The notes under the pieces: generated by a model
What the model was told of the DNA's origin: nothing
Databases searched by the model: none
Seen by the model: the letters and a program-made list of their open reading frames with translations, nothing else
Program-made: the position numbers and the translations under genes
Shown: piece by piece, positions 1-7,519 of the stretch
How the letters are laid out: each line of letters starts with the position of its first letter
How positions within the stretch are numbered: the first letter of the stretch is position 1
NCBI GenBank assembly: GCA_002399505.1
Contig: DHDT01000009.1
Span: 24,209 to 37,119 of the forward strand
Reading direction: 5' to 3'
Length of the DNA stretch: 12,911 nucleotides
Source of the DNA: Caryophanales bacterium UBA4869
Lineage (GTDB): Bacteria > Bacillota_I > Bacilli_A > RFN20 > CAG-288

Positions 1-25
1 TTTTCTAAAAAATTGACAAAAAGTT

Positions 26-502
26 TTAGGCGCTGACTTTTTCGATGAGAAGATTATAGGGTTTCTTGGCTTCGACTAAGACAGTATCACCGGCAGAATG
101 GCCTAAACAGGCTAAAGCGACAGGGCAGGTATTGGAGATTCTGTTTTCGATAGGATCAGCTTCAGCTGAACCGACGATGATGAAGGAATACTCGATTCCG
201 GTTTCAGTGTTCTTGACAGTGATTGTTCCACCGGCCAAACGGCAAGTGCCTTTGCTTCCGGTTTCTTCAACGATGGTGCAGTGATCAAGGTTGTATTGAA
301 TCTTGGATATTTCAGTTTCAATCTGCTGAAGTTTTTCACGAGCGGCATCGTAATCGGCATTTTCTGATAAGTCGCCCTGAGATCTGGCCAAGGCTAAATC
401 TCCTAAGACTTTTTCCTTATCAACATTGACAAGCTTATCTAATTTTTCTTTGAGAGTCTGATAACCCTGCTTAGTGATAATGTTACTTGAATTTGCTGCC
501 AT
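26..502 (-). CDS. greA: Transcript cleavage/elongation factor GreA
   Basis: 158 aa, the usual GreA length. It binds the RNA polymerase secondary channel and stimulates cleavage of backtracked nascent RNA. Residues about 8-76 form the N-terminal antiparallel coiled coil. Its tip carries GDLSENADYDAA (from residue 43), and D44 and E47 correspond to the acidic pair that positions the catalytic metal. Residues about 80-158 are the FKBP-like C-terminal domain. There the usual SPLGKALLGK-like stretch is altered to CPVALACLGH, so that half is more divergent than the tip. The ATG start is set by AAGGAG 8 nt upstream, and a promoter lies just before it. In Bacillus subtilis greA lies next to udk; here it is divergent from a longer uridine-kinase-type gene. 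The stop is TAA. Only 25 bases of downstream sequence are visible, so its terminator cannot be judged. Confidence 0.96.
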   Translation of the reverse strand: MAANSSNIITKQGYQTLKEKLDKLVNVDKEKVLGDLALARSQGDLSENADYDAAREKLQQIETEISKIQYNLDHCTIVEETGSKGTCRLAGGTITVKNTETGIEYSFIIVGSAEADPIENRISNTCPVALACLGHSAGDTVLVEAKKPYNLLIEKVSA

Positions 503-531
503 ATATTAATTCTCCTTAATTAGCAAAAAGG

Positions 532-540
532 ATTATACCA
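532..540 (-). promoter_or_regulatory. Extended -10 promoter of greA
   Basis: On the minus strand the sequence reads TGGTATAAT, a perfect TATAAT preceded by the TGn extension. No good -35 lies 16-18 nt upstream, which fits an extended -10 promoter. Transcription would start near 525, giving a leader of about 22 nt that contains the AAGGAG ribosome binding site. This is inference from consensus only. Confidence 0.65.
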
Positions 541-562
541 TAAAAGCAAATTACAAACGAGA

Positions 563-590
563 TTGATTTATGTCTCAATATATATATAAT
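563..590 (+). promoter_or_regulatory. Promoter of the nucleoside kinase gene
   Basis: TTGATT (563-568) and a perfect TATAAT (585-590) are separated by 16 nt, inside an AT-rich alternating TA stretch. Transcription would start near 597, leaving a leader of about 38 nt. The divergent greA promoter is 25-50 bp away, so the two polymerase sites nearly abut. Confidence 0.65.
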
Positions 591-601
591 AATCATACCT
601 G

Positions 602-613
602 ACGTTCTAACGT
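602..613. promoter_or_regulatory. Short palindrome in the kinase leader, possible operator
   Basis: ACGTT-CT-AACGT is a 5-bp inverted repeat around a 2-nt centre, a few bases downstream of the predicted kinase transcription start. Its size and position fit a small repressor site or a weak RNA hairpin just before AAGGAG (620-625). There is only one copy, so this is tentative. Confidence 0.25.
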
Positions 614-634
614 ATAGCTAAGGAGCTTTGTACA

Positions 635-2275
635 ATGATTATCAAAGGGCATTTTACTAAAGGGACTACTGTCATTTCTCTTCTGAAAGAGGAAGAACAG
701 AAGAAGTATTTCTGTTGCAAGATCAACGGAAGAATAAGGGAACTGTCTTATTCTTTCGATAATGATATCGAAGCTGTGATTGAATTCTTAGATGTGCATT
801 CGACAGATGCCTGCCGAATATACGAGTCCAGTTTGCGCTTTGTGACGGCTTTGGCCATCAAATCCATCGATAAGTCTTTGGATGTTCGTTTCTTCTACAA
901 CATCAGCCGTTCAGTCTTCGGAAGAGTCGTCTCTTCCAAGAAGGGTTTCCGTGTCACCTATGATTTAGTGAAGAAAATCGAAGAAAGAGTCAAGCAGATT
1001 GTCGAAGCCGATGTTCAGTTCAATCGTATCAAGATATCCAAAGCAGATGCTTTGGAGAAATACCGCAAAGACGGTCTTCACGACAAGATTCAGGTTCTCC
1101 GCTATCGTTCCGAGAACTTTGTCCATCTATATGAGTGCAAGTACAATGACTTAGATTATTTCGATTATCTCTATAGTTATCTGGTTCCTTCTTCAGGATT
1201 CTTAAAAGAATTCCGTTTCCGTTATTATGCGCCTGGCTTCATCATGCAGGTTCCCCGTGCTGAGTGCGGAGGAGTGATACCTCATTTTGAAGATGAGATG
1301 AAATTCGCCGCTTCTTTGGCTACCAATTCTCATTGGGCCGAAAGAAACGAGATCGACACTGTCTCCAATATCAATAAGTTCCTCAAGACTTATGGCTCCA
1401 TGGCCTTAATCAACCTTTCCGAAGCCAGAATGAATAATACTCTTACCGAAGTAGGCGAAGATATCTGCCTTCGTGAAGAACCTATTCGTCTTATCTGTGT
1501 TGCCGGTCCTTCATCCTCAGGCAAAACCTCTTTCGCTAACCGTCTTCTTTATGAACTGATGGCCCGTGGCTTAAGACCAATCAGAATATCAGTCGATAAC
1601 TTCTATATTCCTAAAAACGAGATGAAAGAAGGCACTGACTTGGAGTCTTTGGATGCTATCGACATTCCTTTCTTCAATCAAGTGATGTCGGGATTGATTT
1701 CCGGTGAAGAAGTCGCCATGCCAAGCTATGATTTCAAGAATGGGATTCGTTCATTCAGCAAACCTATCAGCCTCAAAGGCAATGAACCGATAATCATCGA
1801 AGGTATCCACGCTTTGAATAGCAAACTGACTACAACTATTCCTGAACAGCAGAAGTTCAAGATCTATATCGCCCCTCAGCCGCAGGTCAATATCGACAAT
1901 CACACCCCTCTTTCAATGACTGACATGAGACTTTTAAGACGTATTGTCCGTGATTCGAGAACCCGCGGTTCTGACGCCAGTGAGACAATCAGCATGTGGC
2001 CGAATGTCAGAAGCGGCGAATTCAACTACATCTATCCTACTCAGGAGAACGCTGACTTCGTCTTTGATTCTTTCTTCCCCTATGAGCCATGCGCTTTGAG
2101 AAACTATGTCCTGCCTTTACTGGATAAAGTATCTTCAAATGACAAGGGCTATATGACTGCGATGAGACTTAAGACGATGGTGAAGTACTTCCTTCCTATT
2201 GCCACGGCTGATATTCCCTGCAATTCTCTGATGAGAGAATTTGTCGGTGGATCAAGCTTCAAAGACGCCCGATAA
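635..2275 (+). CDS. TGS-type uridine kinase / nucleoside kinase
   Basis: 546 aa, far longer than classic Udk (about 210 aa). The C-terminal half is a P-loop phosphoribulokinase/uridine-kinase domain. It has Walker A GPSSSGKT (291-298), a SVDNFY segment with candidate catalytic Asp321, a Walker-B-like IIIEGIHAL (386-394), and a lid segment RDSRTRGSDA (439-448). The family phosphorylates a nucleoside, probably uridine (to UMP), with NTP. The N-terminal half (about 1-230) resembles the TGS plus second-additional-domain region of threonyl-tRNA synthetase, an arrangement known in Firmicutes and Bacteroidetes nucleoside kinases. The HxxxH metal motif of the editing domain is not visible, so that part is probably non-catalytic. 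The ATG start follows AAGGAG by 9 nt, and its own promoter lies upstream. It is the only plus-strand gene here and ends at a hairpin terminator. The exact substrate is not proven by sequence. Confidence 0.88.
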   Translation: MIIKGHFTKGTTVISLLKEEEQKKYFCCKINGRIRELSYSFDNDIEAVIEFLDVHSTDACRIYESSLRFVTALAIKSIDKSLDVRFFYNISRSVFGRVVSSKKGFRVTYDLVKKIEERVKQIVEADVQFNRIKISKADALEKYRKDGLHDKIQVLRYRSENFVHLYECKYNDLDYFDYLYSYLVPSSGFLKEFRFRYYAPGFIMQVPRAECGGVIPHFEDEMKFAASLATNSHWAERNEIDTVSNINKFLKTYGSMALINLSEARMNNTLTEVGEDICLREEPIRLICVAGPSSSGKTSFANRLLYELMARGLRPIRISVDNFYIPKNEMKEGTDLESLDAIDIPFFNQVMSGLISGEEVAMPSYDFKNGIRSFSKPISLKGNEPIIIEGIHALNSKLTTTIPEQQKFKIYIAPQPQVNIDNHTPLSMTDMRLLRRIVRDSRTRGSDASETISMWPNVRSGEFNYIYPTQENADFVFDSFFPYEPCALRNYVLPLLDKVSSNDKGYMTAMRLKTMVKYFLPIATADIPCNSLMREFVGGSSFKDAR

Positions 2276-2302
2276 TTAGCTGACTGTCAGATAAACAAAC
2301 AT

Positions 2303-2338
2303 AAAAAAAGACCGCTTTGCTGAGAAGCGGTCCTTTTT
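2303..2338. terminator. Bidirectional rho-independent terminator
   Basis: GACCGCTT (2310-2317) pairs perfectly with AAGCGGTC (2325-2332) around a 7-nt loop. The plus strand continues with TTTTT (2334-2338). The minus strand continues with seven T (complement of 2303-2309). It therefore serves both the kinase gene and the convergent cold-shock gene. Confidence 0.92.
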
Positions 2339-2388
2339 AGTTTGCTTAGCCGACTATATCTTAAGACAAGTGACTAAGAGCCGAGAAA

Positions 2389-2589
2389 CTAGTCCTCGAA
2401 ATGGATGTTGTTGGCTCTGAGACCCTTATCGGTAGCAGCTTCATCGAATGAAACTTTCTGACCGACTTCGGCAGTCTTGAATCCATCCATCATAAGCTGA
2501 GAATAATGGAAGAAATAATCCTTGCCATCTTCTCCAGTGATGAATCCATAGCCCTTTTCCTTATCGAACTTTTTGACAGTACCCTTCAT
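2389..2589 (-). CDS. csp: Cold-shock domain RNA chaperone (CspA family)
   Basis: 66 aa, the standard length of a single cold-shock domain, a five-stranded OB fold that binds single-stranded RNA/DNA and melts secondary structure. RNP1 appears as KGYGFIT (residues 12-18) and RNP2 as YFFHYS (25-30); both carry the aromatic residues used for base stacking. RNP2 is slightly unusual, since VFVHFS is more common. The ATG start follows AAAGGG by about 9 nt. It has its own promoter upstream and ends at the bidirectional terminator. Read-through from the ABC genes is possible because no convincing terminator separates them. Whether it is cold-induced or constitutive cannot be read from the short leader. 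Confidence 0.95.
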   Translation of the reverse strand: MKGTVKKFDKEKGYGFITGEDGKDYFFHYSQLMMDGFKTAEVGQKVSFDEAATDKGLRANNIHFED

Positions 2590-2634
2590 TGTCTAAACCC
2601 TTTCTTTCGCACTCACAAAGTAAATGCGACTACA

Positions 2635-2665
2635 AATATAACACAAAACCCCCTGCATATGTAAA
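2635..2665 (-). promoter_or_regulatory. Promoter of the cold-shock gene
   Basis: The minus strand has TTTACA (2665-2660) as -35 and TGT-TATATT as an extended -10 (hexamer 2640-2635). The 19-nt spacing is long, but the TG extension compensates. The predicted leader is about 40 nt, much shorter than the long thermosensor leader of E. coli cspA. Confidence 0.5.
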
Positions 2666-2693
2666 GAAGAAAAAAAGAATATAATGTAAGCGG

Positions 2694-5516
2694 TTATACG
2701 TGCCCGTGCAAGAAAGCATCTTTCGGAGATAGTCTTTTTAGTGAAAACCTCAGTATTATTCCCAATATTCCGGTAATTATTACACTGACTGACAGGCTCA
2801 AAAGATAGGGCGTGAGCCCACTTTTATACACATTGAGCATATCTGTCAAAGTCTTTGCCATTATCTGTTCGGCTAGGAGAGTCAATATGAGGGAAAGAAG
2901 GAATCCTAAGAGTCCGATGAATTCCATAAAAGAAAAGAAGAAAAATGAAATTTCTTTTTTTCTATATCCCAGTGTTAAAAGAATTGCTAGCTTTTTCCGG
3001 TCTTTTTTAAGTATCAGAAACATAGCCAAAGACAATAATGCCATTGAGCTTATCAGACAAAGCAGAGCAAAAAAGAGAAACATAGCCGAGAGGTTATTTA
3101 AGGTTATTTTGATTTCCCTGACCATATTGACCATAGGAAAAGAAGGTATCATATCTGTTTTTTCTTTTACCAAAGACAAATAATTGTCAGGAGTGTCTTT
3201 GCTGAAGTCGGCTTTGATGACAGCTTCATCAATTCGGCATTCGTCAAGAGACAATTCCAGATGACTGAAACAATAGGCTAAGGGAAAAAGAGAATTCTGG
3301 TAGATGGCCATTCTCTCTTCTTCATAGATTCCTGTTATCGAAAGAGAGCCTTCCTGAAACAGATTAAGATAAGAATCATCTTTCAAGACTGATTTTTCCA
3401 GTGTCAGACAGTGGAGAGTCTGGTCTAAGCTGTTTTCAGCCTGTGAGAAGAGATATTCGGCCAGCCTTGAGGATATAGCCACTTCTTTGTAGTTGAGGGG
3501 ATTCCTTCCGTATTTGGCTTTTCTTTTTTCATCTAAAGAGATGAATGACAGTCCTTCCTGACTGGCAGCCGATAGCAAGTCGGCTTTGATGACTCCCTCA
3601 GGAGCTGCTATCAGTGAGCCTTGGAATTCTCCTAAGTTGACATCAGCCTGATAGAATTCGTCTTGAATGGAATTCAGTTTTTCCTTATGGCGGCTGAAGA
3701 AGAACGGCTTTCTGAATCCGCTGATATATCCGTTTGCCGTATAGGTATAGACCGGGGAAGAATAGGATATGTCAGAGAATCGGTTTGTGTTTTCTCTGAC
3801 AAAACTCTCTACTTCATTTATCGATATCTTAGGCAGATAGTCTTTATAGAGGATAATCCTATTGTGTGTCAGGTATTCTTTTCTCTGATAGTATTTGCCA
3901 CGGTTATTGACCTTCGGACAGTAATAGTCGAAGTTACTGTCCTGAAGGAATGCCGGCAGAAATTCTTCAGTCATCGAAGGAAAAAGACGGAGACCGTAAG
4001 TCTTGATCAGGGTCCAGGGTTTCTTGCTTTCTAATCCTTCTTCCTCAGGTCTCTCTTCAAAATGCATGCATTCACTGACGAATTTCTGATTGAAGAAAGG
4101 ATTGTCGTTGATGATGATGCAGTTTTCATTGAAGGTGACAGCCAAGATGGCAAAAGAATGATCGAGGTTATATGACCAGTCGTTTTTCGAAGCCTTCAGT
4201 CTCAGATAGACGTTGTTTCTTAAAAGAAAACTGTTTATGTCTCTTAGGCTTTCATCAATAGAGACGGCTTTTTTGTCAAAGAGAAGAAAAGACAATCCGT
4301 TTATCATCTCTTCGTTTAATCCTAGGATTATCTCTTCTTCGCTTAAATCAGGATAAAGGGAGCTTTCTATATTGCTTTCGGCATAGTTTTGACATTCGAG
4401 AAAGGAGTCAAGTGACAGCTGACTGGCATTGACGCTTCGGTTTTGATAGCAGAAAGATAGAGACTCCTGTTCTTTGAAGATATCATCCAGTGATGACAGA
4501 TAAAAAGAAGAGACATCGCTGACGATATCAGGGTGATCTCTTTTAAAGAGAAGAAGAGTCTGATAATCAGCACTTTCATATCGGGTTGAACTGAAGCTGT
4601 CTTCTTCAGGCTTGAGTACCAAAGAGTTATCTTCCATATAGGAAGAAAGGGAAGAAAGAAGCGAAGAGCTGACGCCTTTAGAAAGGAGAGACGAGAAAGA
4701 AATCGAAAAGAGAGAAATCGCCAGAGTGAAGATAGCCAGAAGAAGGAATCTTCGTTTGGAAATGAAAGAGTAGATGATTTCCTTAAAGAGGCTTCGTCCT
4801 TTGAATCTGACCCTTTTATATGAAGGCTTGATTATAATATTTTCTTTAATATCGATTGTTCTTTTACTTTCCAACTTACCGTCACATAGAGATAGTATAT
4901 TGACGTTTTCTGGTATTTCATCCGTTTCATGAGTGATGATGATAACTAGTCTGTTTCTGCTTTCTCTGATTAAAAGACTTTGGATTTCTTTTCGCAAAGA
5001 GAGATTTAAAGAGCTGAAAGGCTCATCACAGAGAAGGATGGGATTATCAAGAAGAAGAGCTCTGGCCAAAGATATTCTTTTCTTTTCTCCTCCTGAAAGA
5101 GAAGAGAAGAGACTCTTCTCCTTGTCCTTTAAACCGACTTCAGAAAGCCTTTTTCTTATCCTGCCTATCTTTTCTTCTTCACTTAAGTCAGTGATGTACA
5201 TGCCTTTCATGAGGTTAGACCGGACAGTTTCCCTTTCATCGGCTTTGAAGTCCTGAAAGGCGAAAGAGACAGAATGAAACAGGTAATCGGCTTTTTCTGT
5301 TTCATTCATCAGTTTAAGTTCTTGTCCGTTTACTTTGATACTGCCTTCATAGGAGTAATCCATACCTCCTAACAGGGTCAGGAAAGTCGTCTTTCCGGAC
5401 CCGGATTTGCCTAAAAGATAGTAGATACCAGTGTTTTTGAAGTCGATGGAAAGCGAGTCCAGCACCTTTTCTCTTCTTCCCTCAAAAGTTTTAGTGAGAT
5501 TTCTGACTTGAATCAT
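2694..5516 (-). CDS. ABC transporter, ATPase fused to FtsX/MacB-type permease (large subunit)
   Basis: 940 aa. The N-terminal ATPase (about 1-225) has Walker A GKSGSGKT (36-43), Q-loop Gln88, signature LSGGE (140-144), Walker B ILLCDE (160-165) and switch His196. All key residues are present. A first membrane helix (about 257-279) is followed by a very large outward-facing domain (about 280-808), Ser-rich at its start, then three helices (about 809-836, 857-882, 903-925). One helix, a big external domain and three helices is the FtsX/MacB (type VII) layout. Such proteins use ATP to drive movement of external domains, for example in export, lipoprotein extraction or signalling, rather than classic channel transport. 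The ATG overlaps the upstream ABC gene as ATGA and has GGAGG 8 nt before it, so the two are co-translated and probably pair. VIKAD occurs twice (642-646, 766-770). Substrate unknown. Confidence 0.87.
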   Translation of the reverse strand: MIQVRNLTKTFEGRREKVLDSLSIDFKNTGIYYLLGKSGSGKTTFLTLLGGMDYSYEGSIKVNGQELKLMNETEKADYLFHSVSFAFQDFKADERETVRSNLMKGMYITDLSEEEKIGRIRKRLSEVGLKDKEKSLFSSLSGGEKKRISLARALLLDNPILLCDEPFSSLNLSLRKEIQSLLIRESRNRLVIIITHETDEIPENVNILSLCDGKLESKRTIDIKENIIIKPSYKRVRFKGRSLFKEIIYSFISKRRFLLLAIFTLAISLFSISFSSLLSKGVSSSLLSSLSSYMEDNSLVLKPEEDSFSSTRYESADYQTLLLFKRDHPDIVSDVSSFYLSSLDDIFKEQESLSFCYQNRSVNASQLSLDSFLECQNYAESNIESSLYPDLSEEEIILGLNEEMINGLSFLLFDKKAVSIDESLRDINSFLLRNNVYLRLKASKNDWSYNLDHSFAILAVTFNENCIIINDNPFFNQKFVSECMHFEERPEEEGLESKKPWTLIKTYGLRLFPSMTEEFLPAFLQDSNFDYYCPKVNNRGKYYQRKEYLTHNRIILYKDYLPKISINEVESFVRENTNRFSDISYSSPVYTYTANGYISGFRKPFFFSRHKEKLNSIQDEFYQADVNLGEFQGSLIAAPEGVIKADLLSAASQEGLSFISLDEKRKAKYGRNPLNYKEVAISSRLAEYLFSQAENSLDQTLHCLTLEKSVLKDDSYLNLFQEGSLSITGIYEEERMAIYQNSLFPLAYCFSHLELSLDECRIDEAVIKADFSKDTPDNYLSLVKEKTDMIPSFPMVNMVREIKITLNNLSAMFLFFALLCLISSMALLSLAMFLILKKDRKKLAILLTLGYRKKEISFFFFSFMEFIGLLGFLLSLILTLLAEQIMAKTLTDMLNVYKSGLTPYLLSLSVSVIITGILGIILRFSLKRLSPKDAFLHGHV

Positions 5517-7450
5517 TCTTCCGCCTCCAGTTCTTTTTTGATGTCCTTGTCCTTGATCTTCATTAAAGGAAAGAAAGCGGAAGGAATGGAGATGACGATT
5601 GACAGAAGAAGAACTAGAAGAAGAATTTTCAGGTTATTTCCGTTAAAAAGAGACGGATAGTTGTTCAGCACCAATATCCTGTTGAAGATATTGGTGCTTG
5701 TGAAAGACAGAGCCAGGATGAAAAGGAAAGTGATAAGGATAAAGATCATTGAAGTGGATACGGCCAGAATGTTTCGGCTTTTCTTTTTCTCGTCATAGGT
5801 TCTCAGCAACGAAAAGAGACGGAGATTCTCTTCATAGAGAGAATAGACTGATAAAAACTCCAACATGAAAGAGGAAATCAAAGTGAGTGACAGGAATAAG
5901 AGGAGAACCTGAATCAGAGAATCGGCAATGCTCTGAGTCGATTCTTTCAAATCCAGTACTTTAGAAGACACCTTTACTTTTTCTCCGTATTCATGCAGAG
6001 TTTTTTCTTTCAGAAGATAGGGATCATTGACGAAAGCCAGGGTTTTTCTTGAACAAAAATCCTCTCCTTGATATTTCGGATTGGAAATAAGGTCATAGAC
6101 CGATAATTCCTCATCTAATTCGCTCGAGATGTTGACTAGGTGTTTGGTTTTCAGTAGGTCGGACATCTTTCTATAATCGTAATAGACAGTAGCCTGGTTG
6201 AAGGTGTTCTTTTCCTTGCTTATTCCTTTGATTGTGAAAGTGAGATCCATATGGATGATGTCGCTTTCCTGAAGGCTTGAGGCTTTCATGATAAAGGAAT
6301 GAGAGACTGTTATCTTCTTTCCTATTGCCTTTTCAGGATTTAAAGAGCATTCTTCCAAAAAAGAAGCATTGATGACAACACCTAGAGAAGAAATGCCTTC
6401 CCCTTTAGATATCTTGTTTCTGTCTTCCTTGATTACCGGAGAGAATAAGACATCTATTTCTCGGTTGTTTATATCTACTTTGCCATTATCGGGAAGAAAG
6501 TAATTCAAGGAAGGATAAGTCTCATTGACTCCTAGAGAACTGAGAACGTTAGTGGAAGGGACATCATATTTTTCCAAGGTGACATGTCCGATAGTCGCAA
6601 TGCTTTTCTTGACGCTTATCTCGACTACCTGACTTTCATAACAGGTATTCAATAAAGAAGTGAGAAAGTCAGGTATTCCGGTTTTGACGGCTATGCCTAG
6701 GAAAAGGACTACCAAGGAAAAAGCGGTGAAAAAAGAAGTGAGTATCACTCGCCACTTTCTTCTTTTGATGAACTTGGAATTGATATAGAGAGCGTCTCTG
6801 AGGCTGAGATGTCCTTTTTCTTTTACTTCTTTTTTAAAAAGACTGTGACAGGGTATTGTTTCCTTCCTGCTTTTAAGCTTCAAAGTACAGTCTTTGAACT
6901 CATATAGGTAATCAGCTAATTCAAAGGCGTTTTTTTCATCGTGCGTAACTAAGATCAGAAGTCTCTCTTTTGAGAGATCTTTGATTATCTTATAGATATT
7001 GGCTGAATTCTTCTCATCTAATTGTCCAGTCGGTTCATCTAAAAGAAGAAATTCGCTGTCTAGGACTAAAGCTCTGGCTAGAGAGACACGCATGCTCTCT
7101 CCGCCAGATAGTGTGCTGACGTTCTGGTTTTCTTTTCCTTCCAAACCCACTTCTTTCAAAACAGACAGACATTTCTCCTCGTCGTATTTTCCTAAAGCCC
7201 TCAAGGGAAGAGCGATATTGTCGATGACTGAAAGATAGTCAAGAAGCAGAGGTGATTGATAGACAATACCGGGCTTTGAGGAAAAAGAGCTTTGAATGGT
7301 TCCCTTCGTTGGAACCAGTGTTTTTGCTAAAAGAGATAAAAGAGTCGTCTTTCCTGAACCTGACTTGCCTAAGATTATGCAAAGCCCAGTGTCAGGAAAA
7401 GAAACCGAAAGAGAAGAGATGATTTCTTTTTCTCCGTAAGAAAAAGACAC
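5513..7450 (-). CDS. ABC transporter, ATPase fused to FtsX/MacB-type permease (small subunit)
   Basis: 645 aa from the first recognised start, a GTG at 7450. The ATPase part has Walker A GKSGSGKT (28-35), Q-loop Gln65, LSGGE (114-118), Walker B FLLLDE (134-139) and His170. Membrane helices lie at about 234-256, 512-536, 562-583 and 606-629, with an external domain of about 255 residues between the first two. This is the same FtsX-like design as its partner but with a much smaller outer domain. The GTG start cuts the first beta strand of the ATPase, and no SD precedes it. The frame continues upstream as INGINFKDVSFSY, and starting at the ATA at 7474 would restore the N-terminal length seen in the partner (Walker A at 36). 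The next stop upstream is at 7504-7502, and no ATG, GTG, TTG or CTG lies between. The gene overlaps the next by ATGA. A terminator hairpin separates it from folD. Substrate unknown. Confidence 0.85.
   Translation of the reverse strand: MSFSYGEKEIISSLSVSFPDTGLCIILGKSGSGKTTLLSLLAKTLVPTKGTIQSSFSSKPGIVYQSPLLLDYLSVIDNIALPLRALGKYDEEKCLSVLKEVGLEGKENQNVSTLSGGESMRVSLARALVLDSEFLLLDEPTGQLDEKNSANIYKIIKDLSKERLLILVTHDEKNAFELADYLYEFKDCTLKLKSRKETIPCHSLFKKEVKEKGHLSLRDALYINSKFIKRRKWRVILTSFFTAFSLVVLFLGIAVKTGIPDFLTSLLNTCYESQVVEISVKKSIATIGHVTLEKYDVPSTNVLSSLGVNETYPSLNYFLPDNGKVDINNREIDVLFSPVIKEDRNKISKGEGISSLGVVINASFLEECSLNPEKAIGKKITVSHSFIMKASSLQESDIIHMDLTFTIKGISKEKNTFNQATVYYDYRKMSDLLKTKHLVNISSELDEELSVYDLISNPKYQGEDFCSRKTLAFVNDPYLLKEKTLHEYGEKVKVSSKVLDLKESTQSIADSLIQVLLLFLSLTLISSFMLEFLSVYSLYEENLRLFSLLRTYDEKKKSRNILAVSTSMIFILITFLFILALSFTSTNIFNRILVLNNYPSLFNGNNLKILLLVLLLSIVISIPSAFFPLMKIKDKDIKKELEAEE
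5667..5698. repeat. 12-bp perfect inverted repeat inside a coding region
   Basis: AGCACCAATATC (5667-5678) and GATATTGGTGCT (5687-5698) are perfect complements around an 8-nt loop. It lies in the coding sequence for STNIFNRILVL, between the third and fourth membrane helices of the smaller ABC subunit. No T-run follows on either strand, so it is not a terminator. The mRNA could form a stable hairpin there. Its function is unknown. Confidence 0.8.
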
Positions 7451-7471
7451 ATCTTTGAAATTGATACCGTT

Positions 7472-7488
7472 TATTTTAAAAAGCCTCC
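7472..7488 (-). promoter_or_regulatory. Shine-Dalgarno and putative ATA start for the first ABC gene
   Basis: On the minus strand GGAGG (7488-7484) is followed after 9 nt by ATA (7474-7472), in frame with the ABC coding sequence. Starting there would add 8 residues and complete the ATPase N terminus. An ATC at 7465-7463 is the other possible non-canonical start, but it lies 18 nt from the SD. GGAGG is also the 3' end of the folD terminator stem, so it would be hidden when the hairpin forms. Confidence 0.45.
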
Positions 7489-7511
7489 ACTGATTATTAG
7501 GTCAGTGGAGG
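7478..7511 (-). terminator. Rho-independent terminator of the folD operon, possible attenuator
   Basis: Reading the minus strand, CCTCCACTGA and TCAGTGGAGG form a perfect 10-bp stem around an 8-nt loop, followed by C and five T. It begins 8 nt after the folD TAG stop. Because it sits in the leader of the ABC genes and contains their best ribosome binding site, it may also limit their expression. Confidence 0.88.
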
Positions 7512-7519
7512 TATTTTCT

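Noticed and set aside
1..25. CTAAAA/TTTTAG pairing with T-runs after greA as a terminator
   Set aside because: The stem is short and all AT, and the sequence is cut by the window edge, so it cannot be judged.
2669..2696. T-rich stretch after the large ABC gene as a terminator
   Set aside because: The only stem is TATAA/TTATA, five AT pairs, before a T-run interrupted by C. This is too weak to call, and read-through into the cold-shock gene is possible.
3663..4034. Plus-strand open frame of 123 codons, and similar ones at 2812-3183 and 10098-10433
   Set aside because: They lie antisense within well-supported genes, have no ribosome binding site of note and no recognisable domain.
4636..4725. 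Strong purine run on the plus strand
   Set aside because: It is the complement of Ser/Leu/Phe codons (TCT, CTT, TTC) of the membrane-adjacent part of the large ABC protein, so it is explained by coding composition.
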